The notes beneath the pieces were generated by a model that was not told the DNA's origin, ran no database searches, and saw nothing but the letters and a program-made list of their open reading frames with translations. The position numbers were made by a program, and so were the translations under genes. Positions 12,121 through 23,872 of a stretch of DNA of 64,000 nucleotides are shown here, piece after piece (positions within the stretch are counted from its first letter, which is position 1; every line of letters starts with the position of its first letter). The stretch is from Mallotus nudiflorus (Eukaryota > Streptophyta > Magnoliopsida > Malpighiales > Euphorbiaceae): NCBI GenBank assembly GCA_947683625.1, contig CANTUR010000282.1, forward strand, positions 496,001-560,000. The letters run 5' to 3'.

Positions 12121-12540
12121 GTCAAAGCTCTATCTAACATGAATATTGAAATGGTTGTTACTCTAGAAGCTATAGTAGCAAAGGTTATAAAAAAGAAACA
12201 CGGTCTGATAACATTCTCAAATGATGACTTGCTTTTAAAAGGAAGAAACCATAATAAGGCATTGTTTATCCCAACTGAGGTGAGGGGAAAGAGAACCAAT
12301 TTTGCTATGGTCGATGATGGTTCTACTATTAATACATGTCCTTTGAAAATCATGCCTAACTTAGGTTTGAAAGCTAAAGACTTAACAGATTCAAACCTCA
12401 TAATTAGAGCTTATGATGACAACACTAAGAATGTGGAGGGGACATTCCAAGCTCTGGTTAAAACAGGACCTGTGGAATTAACCATTGAGTTTATTGTGCT
12501 GGTATGCCTTATTGTTGGGATTGCCATGGTTCCATGACTT
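12121..12540 (+). pseudogene. Retroviral-type aspartic protease of the Tat/Ogre element
   Basis: One frame contains the flap-less gypsy protease core. FAMVDDGSTINTCPL stands where related elements have V-D-N/T-G-S-x-x-N-x-C-P-L. It is followed by LGLKAKDL, a segment with IRAYDDNTKNVEGT, and a beta-strand region ending IEFIVL. The expected Asp-Thr/Ser-Gly triad reads DDG, so the catalytic loop may still be acceptable. The frame then runs into a stop near 12537, where HDLGRGTL would be expected after a shift. It would have processed the Gag-Pol polyprotein. Confidence 0.75.
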
Positions 12541-12649
12541 GGGAGGGGTACCCTCAACTATGCATCAAAAGATAAAATTCCCTTATGAAGGAGAAGTTGT
12601 GACCACAGAAGCTGGGACCAAGTAGCTATGGCATCCATATTGGATAAAC

Positions 12650-13035
12650 AAAAATAAGTGTGTGCACCCCCTGGTTTCTAGATTGCTGAGATATATGATG
12701 GGACTGAAATGGATCCGAGAGTAGCAAAAATGATGGAGAGCATGAATTACTAGCTTGGACAAGGACTGGGGAAGAATGAACAAGGAAGTCCAGAATTCCC
12801 AAGATTCAAAGATCAAGATGACACAACAGGATTGGGTTTTACAAGGGAAGAAAAACCAAAAGGTAGAAGGGCAAGGAAGAGATTCAATACAGAAAAGAGG
12901 AAGTTTTATGCAAAAGTTGGTCCTTTAAGTCAGAACTTCATCAAGCCAGGGGAAGGCAAATACTATCTAGGAGCCAAGGAATTAGTTAGTGTTGCTGGAG
13001 CAGATGTCCCTGGGTTTAAGATCTTTAAGGAGTAG
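12650..13035 (+). pseudogene. G-patch region between protease and RT
   Basis: A segment around 12730-12850 reads LGQGLGKNEQGSPE and, after a spacer, GLGFTREEK. This is the glycine-rich G-patch pattern (G-x-G-L-G-K...) carried by many Tat-lineage elements between protease and reverse transcriptase. A TAG replaces a residue just before LGQGLG. The following open part (12832-13035) is basic (KGRRARKRF). G-patches bind nucleic acid; the role in these elements is not established. Confidence 0.65.
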
Positions 13036-13379
13036 ATTATGGAGAATCTAGTGAGGGACAATAAAGAAGAAGTGATGAAGCTGGCAACTGAGAGGATGGG
13101 TAGTGCTGCTATTGAAGAGTTGCCGTGTCTGCCACTTAAAGAGGATCCACCTCAGGATTTAGCTACTATCATTAGTGATAGTTTTGTTGATGTCTTTTAT
13201 AATGAAATTGATGTAATAATGTTCAGTCTGTTTAAGGAAGAAAATTCTATTTTTTCCATGGTCAATGATATGAATGATGGTTTGCTTACTTATGTGATGT
13301 GCATCCTGATAGTTCTGTGCATTATAATTTAGATCGTTCATGCATGTTTGACATTAATTCAATTCAATTTGATTCATTT

Positions 13380-14340
13380 AACATGGGTACAAATAATAAT
13401 CCAAAGAACATTTCTATATTACATGAGGTAACTCTTGAAGAGAGGGAAAATTTTGAGAGAATATTAACAAAAAGAAAGGTAGTATTTGCTTGGACTTATG
13501 AGGATATGCCAGGGTTAGACAGGGAAACTGCAGAGCATCACATACCCACTTATCCAGAAATTAAACCTGTTAAGTAGAAACTATGCAGACTAAGACCCTA
13601 GTGGACTGAAAAGAGGAAATTGCTAAACAAATTCAGGCTAGTTTTCTAGAAGTAGTTGATTATCCTCAATGGTTGGCAAACATAGTGTCGATACCCAAGA
13701 AAGATGGTAAAGTGCATATGTGTGTTGACTTTAGGGATTTAAACAAAGCATGCCCTAAGGATGACCTCCTTTTACCTCACATTAATGTAATAGTGGATAG
13801 TGCGGCTTCAAGTGCGATGTACTCCTTCATGGATGGGTTTTCTGGTTATAATCAAATAATAATGGCAGTCATGGACAAGATCAAGACAGCTTTCATTATA
13901 GAATAGGGGACATACTATTATAAAGTAATGCCTTTTAGATTAAAAAATGCAGGTGCAACTTATCAAAGGGCAGCTACCACTCTTTTCCATAACATGATGT
14001 ATAAGGAGGTCGAGGTGTATGTGGATGACATGATGGTCAAGTCAGAAATAAGAGAAGGACATTTCAAAGGTCTGAACAAGTTCTTAGCTTGAATTAAGAG
14101 GTATAACATGAGGCTCAATCCGAAGAATGCATTTTTAGACTTACTTTAAGAAAGCTTCTAAGGCATATAGTTAGCAGTAGAGGAATTGAAGTAGATCCAA
14201 ATAAAGTGAAAGCTATTCAGGAAATGCTGACATCGAAGACAGAGAAAGAAGTAAGTGGTTTCCTTGGTAAGTTACAATATATTAGTAGGTTCATTGCAAA
14301 GCTTACTAATATTTGTGACTCCATCTTTAAACTCCTGAGA
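13380..14340 (+). pseudogene. Reverse transcriptase of the Tat/Ogre-type element
   Basis: The N-terminal part has FAWTYEDMPGLD and the conserved HHIPTYPEIKPVK (H-x-L/I-p-...-pvk). After a frameshift near 13600 comes the palm domain: IPKKDGKVHMCVDFRDLNKACPKDD, then MDGFSGYNQI, and the active site YVDD at 14018-14029. The metal-binding Asp residues are therefore preserved, but a stop replaces Trp in the block before YYYKVMPF and another replaces Arg after NKFLA. The thumb/connection part (KVKAIQEM, FLGKLQYISRFI) is in another frame. It cannot be functional. Confidence 0.88.
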
Positions 14341-14830
14341 AAAAATTAGCCTGTGAAGTGGAATGATGATTGTCAAAAGGCATTTGAAACAATTAAAGAG
14401 TATCTTGCCAATTCGCTTGTATTGAAACCACTGAGGCAAGGTAAGCCGTTGATCTTGTATTTAGCCCTGGAAAAAAATACAGTGGGGGCAATGCTAGCAT
14501 AAGAGGGACCAGAAGGGATTGAGCATGCAGTCTATTATCTCAACAAAAAAGTTCCTGCCATATAAAGAAAAGTACGACTTGGTAGAAAAGACGTGTCTAA
14601 TCATGATTTGGGCAATGAGGAAATTGAGGCATTATTTTCAGTCCTATAAGGTCCAAGTAATCTCAAAGATCAATCCTTTAAGGTATTTATTTCAGGCCCC
14701 TACTTTGATTGGAAGAATGTCTTGATGGCTAATATTCCTAACTGAGTTTGATATAAAGTACATTACCACGAAGGTCATTAAGGGAAGGGTAGTAGCAGAA
14801 TTCCTCGCTCAGAATGTAGTCGAGGGCAAC
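14340..14830 (+). pseudogene. First RNase H domain (gypsy-type) of the Tat element
   Basis: After SIFKLLRKN and a stop at a Gln position comes the gypsy RNase H region. Segments recognisable in two frames are KPLILYLALEKNTVGAML, IEHAVYYLNKKV, YDLVEKTCL, LRHYFQSYKVQVIS and TEFDIKYIT. Stops and a frameshift near 14560 break it. Together with the second domain just downstream, this gives the double RNase H arrangement that marks the Tat lineage. Confidence 0.75.
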
Positions 14831-15360
14831 GAACAGTGGAATTTAGAGTTTCCAGATGAGAATTTAGCGGTGGTACAACCTCGTGAGTGGAAACTCTACT
14901 TTGATGGAGTTATAAACAATAGAGGAGCTAGGTTAGGAGTAATTTTGGTTACACCAGAAGGAGAGACCATACCGATGGCCAAGAAATTAGACTTCAAGAT
15001 GACTAATAATATGGTTGAGTATGAAGCATGAACCTATGGAGTTGAAGCAGCTCTAGCAGCTGGGGCAAAAGAACTGTTAGTTTATAGGGATTTTATGCTA
15101 GTGATTAGTCAGGCAAATAAAGAATGAGAAGTGAAAGAGGAAAAGCTAAAGCCCTACATCTACTATTTGAAAGTTTTAGTGAAAAACTTCAATAAATGTC
15201 TCTTCATCCATTTGTCAAGAGATGATAATCAAATGGCAGATGCATTGGCAACACTCTCTTCGACGTGGGATAGTGTAACGGGATCAACTATGAAGCCTTT
15301 GGTAATCATGAGATCAAGAGCTCCACGTTACAAGGGTAAACAGATTATGAGTGTTTAAAT
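14831..15360 (+). pseudogene. Second (additional) RNase H domain of the Tat element
   Basis: A separate RNase H fold starts WKLYFDGVINN (first catalytic Asp in YFDG), followed by ARLGVILVTPEG, MVEYEA (Glu) and a late FIHLSRDDNQMADALATLSS segment (Asp and the D-N-x-x-A-D-x-L-A pattern). Stops are at TGA near 15029 and TGA at 15124, where Trp is usual. An extra RNase H of this kind between gypsy RNase H and integrase is known from the Tat lineage. Confidence 0.8.
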
Positions 15361-15369
15361 AGGGCCTAA

Positions 15370-16613
15370 AGATAAACCATGGTTTTATGATGTTCAGAAG
15401 TATATAAAAGAAGGAAAATATCCAGATGAAGTGACTTTAAAAGAGAAATATGTCCTTCATGTTCTTACACGTAACTATGCGAGTCATGATGGGGTATTAT
15501 ACAAAAGAATGCTAAATGGAATGCAACTCAGGTGCCTAAAAAAAGAGGAAGCTGAAGAGGTGATGCAAGAGATTCATGCAGGGGCTTGCGGTTCTCATAT
15601 GAACAAGATGATTCTAGCTAAGAAGATACTCAGACAAGGGTATTACTGGATGAGCATGGAAAAGGATTATATCAGGATAGTGAGACAGTGCCATCAGTGT
15701 CAGGCCTATGGAAATCTTAACCATCTTCCTCCTACAGTATTGAATAGTTTATCGTCACCTTAGCCCTTTACAGCCTGGGGAATTGACATCATAGGAGAAA
15801 TAAGACCGACAACATCAAATGCACATAAGTACATAGTTGTTGCAATAGACTACTTTTCCAAATGGGTAGAGGCTGAGTCCTTCCATGCTATGAAAGCAAA
15901 ATAGATGGCTTGATTTATTGAGAGAAGCCTTATTTGCAGATATGGGGTTCCACACCACATTTTGATAAATAATGGCATCTAGTTTCAGGTAGAAACATTA
16001 GAATTATTGCATTGAGCATCATAAGTCTTCACCATATCGCCCTTAAGCTAATGGAGCAGTTGAAGCAGCTAACAAAAATGTCAAGAAAGTTCTCTTTAAA
16101 ATGGTTAAGACCTATAAAGATTGGTCTGAGTTTCTTCCTTTCGCTTTATGGGGATACAGAACTACAACTAGAATAGCCACAGGGCAAAATCTGTTCTCCT
16201 CAGTATATGGTTGTGAAGCTATTTTGCCTATAGAAATAGAGATAAAATCATTGAGAGTAGTCATGGAAGCTAAAACTCTTGAGAGTGAATGGGTATAGAA
16301 GAGGTATGATCATCTTGTATCTCTGAACAAGAAGAGGATGAATGCTTTGTTTCAAACTCAAATATACTAGAGGAAGATAGCAAGATCATTCAATAAAAAG
16401 GTAAATCCTAGAAAGATAAAAACCGGGGACATGGTGTTAAAACAGTCCAGAGCAGTGGTATTTGATCCAAGAGGGAAGTTCAGACCAAACTGGGAAGGGC
16501 CATATTTAGTCAAATTGATTTTTCCTAAGGGAGTTGCAAAGATATCAGATTTAGAAGGAAATGAATTCATGGAGCTTGTTAACCTGGATCGCCTCAAGAA
16601 ATACTACTTGTAA
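15370..16613 (+). pseudogene. Integrase of the Tat/Ogre-type element
   Basis: The zinc domain HHCC is clear: EIHAGACGSH (H...H) and CHQC about 40 residues later (15560-15705). The DDE core has the first Asp in WGIDIIGEI. The second is changed, the region reading LINNGI where D-N-G-T is usual (about 15966). The Glu is kept in NGAVEAANKN. A TAG stands at the Trp just before PFTAWG, and further stops are at 15903 and 15913. The C-terminal domain at 16431-16613 reads FRPNWEGPYLV and ends LDRLKKYYL, a usual end for Tat pol. The lost Asp and the stops show it is inactive. Confidence 0.88.
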
Positions 16614-16639
16614 AAATAAAATAAAAGTAGTATAAAGAA

Positions 16640-16870
16640 AATAAAGTCCGCTGATTAGAAAACCTGAAAAGGCTAGTTAGACAAAAGTTAGGACATTCCC
16701 GCTGCTTAGAAAACCTATAAAGGGCTGGCAGGCAAAAATTAGGGAATAAAAATAAAAGAGATGGTTTCGCTGGCTAGAAAACCCATAAAGGACTAGTCAT
16801 GCAAAAGTTAGGGCAAATAAATTGGTGAGAGAAAAATGTTCAGCTAGAAAATTCAAAAAAACTAGTTGAT
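16640..16870 (+). repeat. Tandem repeat just after pol (CGCTNGCTAGAAAACC type)
   Basis: Four imperfect units follow the pol stop. Each has ctagaaaaccyataaagg, then ctagtyagrcaaaagttaggg; spacing varies from about 60 to 80 bases. A similar block after pol is, from memory, common in Tat/Ogre elements. No coding frame spans it. Confidence 0.7.
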
Positions 16871-19800
16871 AACAAGAGTTATATCATGTGATGTAATAAA
16901 TGTACTCATTTTGGCCCTAATTAATGAATAATATTGAAATTGAATTTTTTGTTCTAGCATTGCATGTTCTATCTTATTCAAAATGCATAAGTACCAGAAG
17001 GAAAACAGAACATGAAAGCTTAAAATAAGCAATATGAGACCAATTCCTAATGATGTCTTTGCTTATTCTTTTATGACTCTTCATGTAAAGCCTGAGTCCT
17101 CTTGTATCTAGAAAATCCTAGTGGTTTGGTAGCTTGTACCATAGCCCATACAATGTAACTGTCATCAATTATTATCAGTATGAAGCCTTATATTCAGCTT
17201 AAGAATTCTTTATAGTGGAAGTCCAGTTGATTTCATCATCCAGAACTCACTTCAATTATTTTGCCCACTCCTATGCATCTTCAATACATGAGATTACAAC
17301 TAATAGGGTTAGTACGATAAAGTGCCAGCAACAATAATGACCAAACCAAGTCTCTTGTACACATGAAGAAAGTGATTGCAAGGATGAATTCAAAATGAAG
17401 TTGGGGGCAAAATGTAACTCCAGGAAAAGTTAGGGGTAAAATGGTAAATATAACAGTAGAACTTCAAAGTTTATGAAAATGATCTTAGGTAGAAAGGAGT
17501 ATACTACAAGCATACAGATATAACAATTATCATACAATAGAAGTAATAATAAAAAGAAAAGTTTAATAGTGCATCGATCAATCATGAGCTCCAGTGTAAA
17601 GCCATGGACCCTACTCGTTGGCCTGGTTATTGTCTGATACACTATATCAGAAGCTCAAATATTAGAAGTACCAACAATGAAGTATCAAGTGCTTGAACCT
17701 ATAAGCTATTAATGAGGCACCTCATTCTCACACTCCAAGCTGCAAATGTAGCTTTGCTCCAAACAGAAGAACTATTAGGATCATGCATGTTATGCATAAC
17801 ATGCATACACTTGCAAACATTTGTTATGAAATACTTTCTTTGCATAATAAAATCTTTGAGCCTAGTTAAGATTGTCCAAAAACTTTGCTACTAACATTCA
17901 AGATTAGTGTTGTAAAAGTGTAGGAAAGTAGTTAGAGTATTCACAGGTAAAGCATCTGAAGGAATGAAAATAAAAGGAGTGACATTACCAAGAAGCATCA
18001 TCCTGGTGACCTCAAGAGGCTGGATAAGACTTTTAAGCTCCTCAAACTTAGTATCCATCTCCATAGTCTCATCGGGAGCATCATTTGGAATATCTCTCCA
18101 TAAAAGTTAAACCATTAGAGGGTATGGAATATGGTAACGAGAAGGTCTAACATGTCAGCGATACATGCGCTCGGCCCTAAAAAGGGAAGAATGCACTCAA
18201 AACTTGAGACGAATGCACTCTGAAGACTTCTTTGATGGTGAAATAAAAAACCTCTAACTCCCAAATCTTTTCTTTTATAGGAAACATTGGGAAAAGGAAT
18301 GAGACCCTTTACCAAAGCATCAATAGAATAGCAAAAAGATAAATTTAGCTTAAATCCATAACCTTAATGGCAAAATATCATAACCCTGTGATCTGAGACA
18401 TCATCACCACAATAAAAAAGGGAAGAATGCAAAAGAATAAAATTGCATTTTAATAAAATTTCTTCACTTACAAATAAACCATACTAACTTATGGTATTTT
18501 ATGCAGGGAAAATAAATAAGAATGAAGAAAAGGAAAGGAATCGATACATCAATTAGAATGACTAGGATAGCAAATGCCAATCACTCGTCAAAATCTCACT
18601 CTGTGACTAACAACCTGACAAATGGCAAAGGGAAGTAGTATAACTCTATCTATTTTGATTCTGCAGTAAAGTACAAAGAAAATTTATCAAATTGAGAGTA
18701 AATTCATCCACTTCATGATATCATATGCGAAAACTTATCTCATGACCTTTGATTTTAGTGGCTTTCTTTTATTAGCCTCGTAGAACTCAGATGTCTTGTT
18801 AACAGTTCTATGCTGAGAGTTTCTAAAACTCTAATCAATCTAATGCTTACTTTACACCCAAACGAGGGGAAGAATATGCAAAGACAAAATCTATAGACTT
18901 ATGGTATAAATTGGTTGAATTTCAAAGTGTCATTTTAGTCTTTTTAATAATAAATATGCATATAATCTACTCCAATGATCATAAATGAGTACGAGTACAA
19001 ATCCCTCAATGGTATCCACGCCGAGTAATATGAGAAAGGCGAGGGAATACTAAGAGGAGAATTAGAATAAGAGCAAGTATGATGTACTCTAATGCCAAAA
19101 AATGAGCAAGAGTATTAATGTGAACCTCTAGCGGTATCCACGCTGAATAATATAAAAAAGGCGGGGGAATACTAAAAGAGGACTCATGTTAAAAAAAAAC
19201 TTACTCTATTTACTCCAATGCTCTATAAGAGTATGAGTATCCAAAGGACCTTTCCAACGGTATCCACGCTGAGTAATATGAGAAAGGCAGGGAAATACTT
19301 GGATAAGGAAGAAAAGCACAAAAATAATTCAAAGAATATTTTGATACTCCGAATTCAATATTTTTATGCTTAATTTTCACAAGTTTTGTTTAGCAAATTC
19401 TTCCTAAAATTAGGTGTGAAAGTAATCTCTTCACTTGGTAAAAGATACACTCTCAGCATAAGATGGTTAACGATGCCTCTGACCTTTGCAAATGGCAAAT
19501 AAGTGACAGTTATGAAAATAAAAAATAGTGAGATTCATTAAGTACATGCTATCTCATGATAAAAGGATGAATTTTCTCATAAATTTTCAACATTATAATA
19601 TACTTTTATACATTCATCATGGTTGAAACTAACTTCAACAAGTCTGCAAGAATTGTAAATCCAGAAGGAAGTGCATACAACTTATAGAGTTGGTTAACAC
19701 AGCAGTATGATGGAAAAATTCGCTAGCCTAAATCAGTCATCCTGAGCTCTAGAATCCTGTTATGGGCTCCATCCTCTAGTAGAGTCATCATGGTGAAAGA

Positions 19801-20130
19801 TGTCCCAAGGTTTGACAGAGGAAGTCCCAGCACTGTAAGGATTAATGCTCAAACCTATAAGCTGTCAATGAAATATCTCACTCTCGCGCTCCAGACTGCT
19901 TGAGTAGCTTTGTACACATAGAAAATACATAATGTGCATTTCATACATAGCGTGCATACATTTGCATCTTTATTGTATATATACTTATCCTCCAACTATT
20001 TATAACTTGCATAGTGAATAACCTCTGAGATAAAGCGAGTTCATGTAAATACTCCACCTGTGTCCGAGGGACCTGTTTTGTAAATTTATTAACATTACTG
20101 TCGAGTGTATAGATTATACAGGAAACAAAT
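16871..20130. other. 3' non-pol region of the Tat element, first part
   Basis: No intact gene was seen. On the minus strand around 18315-17990 a frame with residues IPNDAPDETMEMDTKFEEL and then KSLIQPLEVTRMMLLG looks like real but decayed coding sequence. It may be a downstream exon of the PMD gene at 20135-22296. A stretch at 17665-17830 is repeated as 19831-19985 (shared blocks aacctataagct and ctcactcycgcrctcca). Three units of a 122-126 bp tandem repeat lie within. Confidence 0.5.
18968..19305. repeat. Three-copy tandem repeat, about 122-126 bp period
   Basis: The block ggtatccacgcYgaRtaatat followed by gaaaaggcggggRaatac occurs at 19011, 19133 and 19259. Each is preceded by a tactcYaatg...gagtaYgagtat segment. 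Units differ by scattered substitutions. Confidence 0.8.
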
Positions 20131-20134
20131 AAGA

Positions 20135-22296
20135 AAAACTCACATGAGAGGCATCTGTGGGAGAAAAGATAGAAAGTTGAGCATCATAAAATGCATCTGC
20201 TGCTCGACTGGAGTTTGAACAGTAGGAGCCCAGTAGAACATGGACCTATTTGGAAGCGAGATATCACCAAGGGTAATGCTCGTAAAAGCACCATCGCAAC
20301 TAGTCCCAACATGCTGAGCATAATGAACAGGACTAGGTTTGGGCTCAGGACTCTTAATATCAGGAACAACCTCAGTATTTGGAGCAATCTCAGTATCCTC
20401 ATTGAACGAACCTCCTTAAATTGTAAAGAGAAGGAGTGATTCATAGGTTCTAGAAGTAGAAGCTGAAATAATAAGAAATTACCTCATCATCGTCAATGGG
20501 AATATGCTCCAAGAGGCTGTCACGGATAAACTACCGATAATGTCGAGAACGCTCAAGAAAATCTGAGGCAGCATATCCCTGTAATGCATCCCTCAGCTCT
20601 GACCTTATAAGATGCAAGCTGCAGAGCATAGACGAAGGGACATCAGATGGAATGCGATGTCGGGAAGGGCCAGAAGACCAACGATACACTTGCTCCCCTA
20701 AATACCACATCAAATAGCCATAACTAGAGAGCAGGATCCTTATACGCTCAAGGCAAACTGTAGCTGCCATGAAATTATATCGTTGGATGTCCTCAGCACC
20801 CTCCAACTAATTAGAGTTTATCTGCAATTTATGTAAATTAAGTCTAATCTCTATTAAACTGTAACATACTGATGATTTTATTTTTTTTCTTACCAGGTAC
20901 CACTCGACAGTGTTCAGCTGATCACGATAAGTTTGAAAAGTATTCCTGTTGCTAGCAAGGTGGGAAGAACCCCATCTTATCATCAGAGGAAAGGTCCTAT
21001 TAGGACTAATAATGTCAAAGACTCGAATAAGCCCGATCTTTATGCTCCAGATCTGGAAGAAAGAGAATATATTAGAAAAAGGCAAAGAAAAGTAAGACTA
21101 TAAAGATCAAAGGAAGGAGAACATACATACAAGACATGCCAAAAGCCACACATCATGACAACACCTCTACAGATAGTGTCCAATCTGTAGTAAATATAAG
21201 CGAGTGCAGCAGATCCCAATCTAGTGTGGCAACTCGATCCAAGTCAGAAGAGGATCTAACAGAGCAATAATGACCTCATCACCAGTCTCACAAAAGAGGG
21301 TCATACCTAATAATATCAAAAGGAAACACCTCACCATATGGACAATCTGACGAGGAGTAGAAATAGGAAGGCGTCTAAATCCCTCAACTAAGGATGAAAG
21401 AAGAATATTATTTTGAATCTTCCACGTTGGAGCAAGCTCGATCAAATCTCATATGTACTGACTCCGTGCATGCTTTGGAAGACTACAATAGCTGACGTCA
21501 AATGGAACTGGGGATCCTTCAAAGGCAATCCAGGTGATAGTAGAGAAACTCATACATGAAATGATCAGCTCACCCACACGAGTATGAAAAGTGTGGGTAA
21601 TCCATCCATCGCTCAATTAAAGCAAACAAAGAGTAACGATCAGACTGGCCTCAAATAGTCAAAAGTGTAGCAATGAAATGCTTGAATTCGGAGGCCCAAA
21701 TCAGACGTGTCACTTGTTCTAACAATCCATGAAATAATTCCTGAGCTAGATTGAAATAGCCCGTGAACTTCATTGGATGCTATTTCAATTTCAAAATAAT
21801 AATTAATTAATCGAAAGATTAATTAATTAATCAAAGAATTTAAATTGAAGGATTTGATTAGTTAATTAATTAATTAATTGAACCTTAAAAAAATTTTTTT
21901 AGAGCTGATCAGAAATTTGGAATTTTGATTGGAATTCCAAAACTCAATCAGTCATTTGGACAACCTAGAGGCTGAATTTTATATTTTCAGAGTTTAATTT
22001 CAATTTTATCATGCATTTTCATGTTACTTTTTGATTAATATACATGTCAATCTCTACTCTGAAACTAACTCTGATTACTAATTGTATAGGTGATATTTTT
22101 GCAGAAATAAACAAAAGCAAGAAAATTTACCTCATTACCTACATCTCTGCACCTGTGGGTATGTAAATGAGTTCAAAGGAAAGATAGTTGAGTCTTCTCA
22201 AAGTTCAAGATCATTCTGAGGAAAACGAGGAGGCAGAATGTTCTGACATTCTGAAGTCTCAACTCTCTCATGTTGTCTGTGTGATGAGGAGGCCAT
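20135..22296 (-). pseudogene. Antisense plant mobile domain (PMD) gene inside the Tat element
   Basis: Reading on the minus strand, an ATG at 22296 starts MASSSHRQHERVETSE. After an intron-like AT-rich gap the PMD (aminotransferase-like) core appears at about 21770-21127. Its segments are SLFALIERWMD, THTFHTRVGELI, the block CFLLILLGMTLFCETGDEV and WGSAALAYIYYRLDTI. A GTATGT donor (intron from 21126) and a TTCCAG acceptor join in frame to exon 21052-20894 (IWSIKIGLIRVFD). A GTAAGA donor then leads to exon 20806-20483 (LEGAEDIQRYNFMA to SRHYR, followed by a stop). A Pro-rich tail is recognisable to about 20135. PMD proteins occur in host genes (MAIN/MAIL family) and in transposons. Stops and small shifts show this copy is dead. 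The strand is opposite to gag-pol. Confidence 0.72.
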
Positions 22297-22790
22297 AGGA
22301 TCAGATAGATTGCAAATCAGATGTCAAATAATGAAGAAATCAAGGAAAGAAAATCAATGAAAAGAGAGAAAATGAAAGGAAAGGAAAATGAAAAAATGAG
22401 ATAATGGAATATTACATGCAAAAAAAGGAAAATATATATAAAGTGAAAATATCCACTTTGGTCCTTATACATGGATCCAAGTTCTTTCATTGGAATTTGG
22501 TCCATAATTGCATTTTGATTAGGAACATGTTCTTAATTAAATCATGGCATTCATCAAATTAATAATTCATTGAATTATTAAAACTGCATAATCAATCTGT
22601 GATTCTGAATTTTTTGTCAAGTATATAATACAGAATAAGATTACAAAATTCATTTTTTTGCATTTTACGTGTATTATTTCAATCAAAGGATTCATATGCT
22701 ACACAGTAGCTATGATGTGAATTTTAAATGATTATATTATATGTTGCACAGTAGTCATAACCTTTATTATGTTATGTACTGCATAGCAGT
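22297..22790. other. Spacer between PMD relic start and minisatellite
   Basis: AT-rich sequence without a convincing frame. If the antisense PMD gene had its own promoter, it would lie here (reading right to left). A tatatataaagtg element at 22434-22446 gives a TATA-like box on either strand, which is weak evidence. Confidence 0.35.
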
Positions 22791-22794
22791 TATG

Positions 22795-23740
22795 ACATAA
22801 ACTTTCAAATTCATCAGTGTTAGACGTTCCATAAGAACTATAATAGGTTTTTAATTCAATTTCACTAGACGTCCCACAAAAAATATAGTGTACATTGTTG
22901 GACATTCCACAGGAAATATAACGAAATTCATCAGTGTTAGACGTTCCACAGGAACTATAGCAGATTTTCAATTTATCATCACTAGACGTCCCATAGGGAA
23001 TATAGTGTACATCGTTAGACGTCCCATAGGGAATATAATGAAATCTTATCATCACTAGACATCCCACAGGGAATATAGTGTACATCGTTAGACGTTTCAC
23101 AGGGAATATAACAAAATCTTATCATCACTAAACATCTCATAAGGAATATAATGTACAACGTTAGACGTCCCATAAGGAATATGACGAAATTCATCAGTGC
23201 TAGACGGTCCATATGAACTATAGCAAGTTTTCAATTTATCATTACTAGACGTCCCACAGGGAATATAATGAAATCTCATCATCACTAGATGTCCCACAAG
23301 GAATATAGTGTACATCGTTAAACGTCCCACAGGGAATATAATGAAATCTCATTATCACTAGATGTTTCACAGGGAATATAGTGTGCATCATTAAACATCC
23401 CATAGGGAATATAACAAAATCTTATCATCACTAGACGTCCCATAGGGAATATAGTGTGCATCGTTAGATGTCCCACAGGGAATATAACAAAATTCATTGG
23501 TGCTAGATGTTCCATAGGAACTATAACAAGTTTTTAATTTATCATCACTAGATGTCCCACAGGGAAGATAATGTGCATTGTTAGATGTCCCATAGGGAAT
23601 ATAACGAAATTCATCATTGCTAGACATTCCGTAGGAACTATAGTAAGTTTTCAATTTATCATCGCTAAATGTTCCACAGGGAATATAGCAAAACTCATTT
23701 ACACAAAGTCCACTAGACGTTCCATAGGAAATATAGTGAG
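22795..23740. repeat. Minisatellite of about 24 units (GACGTCCCAYAGGGAATATA core)
   Basis: A conserved 20-base core (RACRTYCCAYARGRAMTATA) recurs about 24 times. The linker length alternates, giving spacings of about 33, 39-40 and 44-45 bases in a repeating order. Longer units carry tttYcaatttatcatcact, shorter ones gtgtacatcgtt. The array ends about 130 bp before the 3' LTR. On the minus strand it gives overlapping open frames with a repeated GTS(S/N) peptide; these change frame at each 40-base unit and are probably not genes. Confidence 0.92.
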
Positions 23741-23872
23741 ACTTATCAAACATTACACCTTGCTCAGCAATTTGGGCATCAATCTATCATTTAGGATACA
23801 ATCAAGTGTCCTAATTTCTTTCTTTTGAAATTGTGTGCTTCTATTTACTTTGTCGTAGTTTGTCAAGCAAAC

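Noticed and set aside
20135..22296. PMD sequence as a functional host gene
   Set aside because: It contains stops and small frameshifts and lies between pol and the 3' LTR of an inserted element, so it is cargo of that element and not a host locus.
22795..23740. Regularly spaced repeats resembling a CRISPR array
   Set aside because: Spacers are themselves repeats, the unit spacing varies, the context is a plant retrotransposon, and there are no cas genes. It is a minisatellite.
22732..23753. Overlapping minus-strand frames with a repeated GTS peptide as a possible gene
   Set aside because: The frame changes at each 40-base unit and no start, stop or splice pattern supports a single protein.
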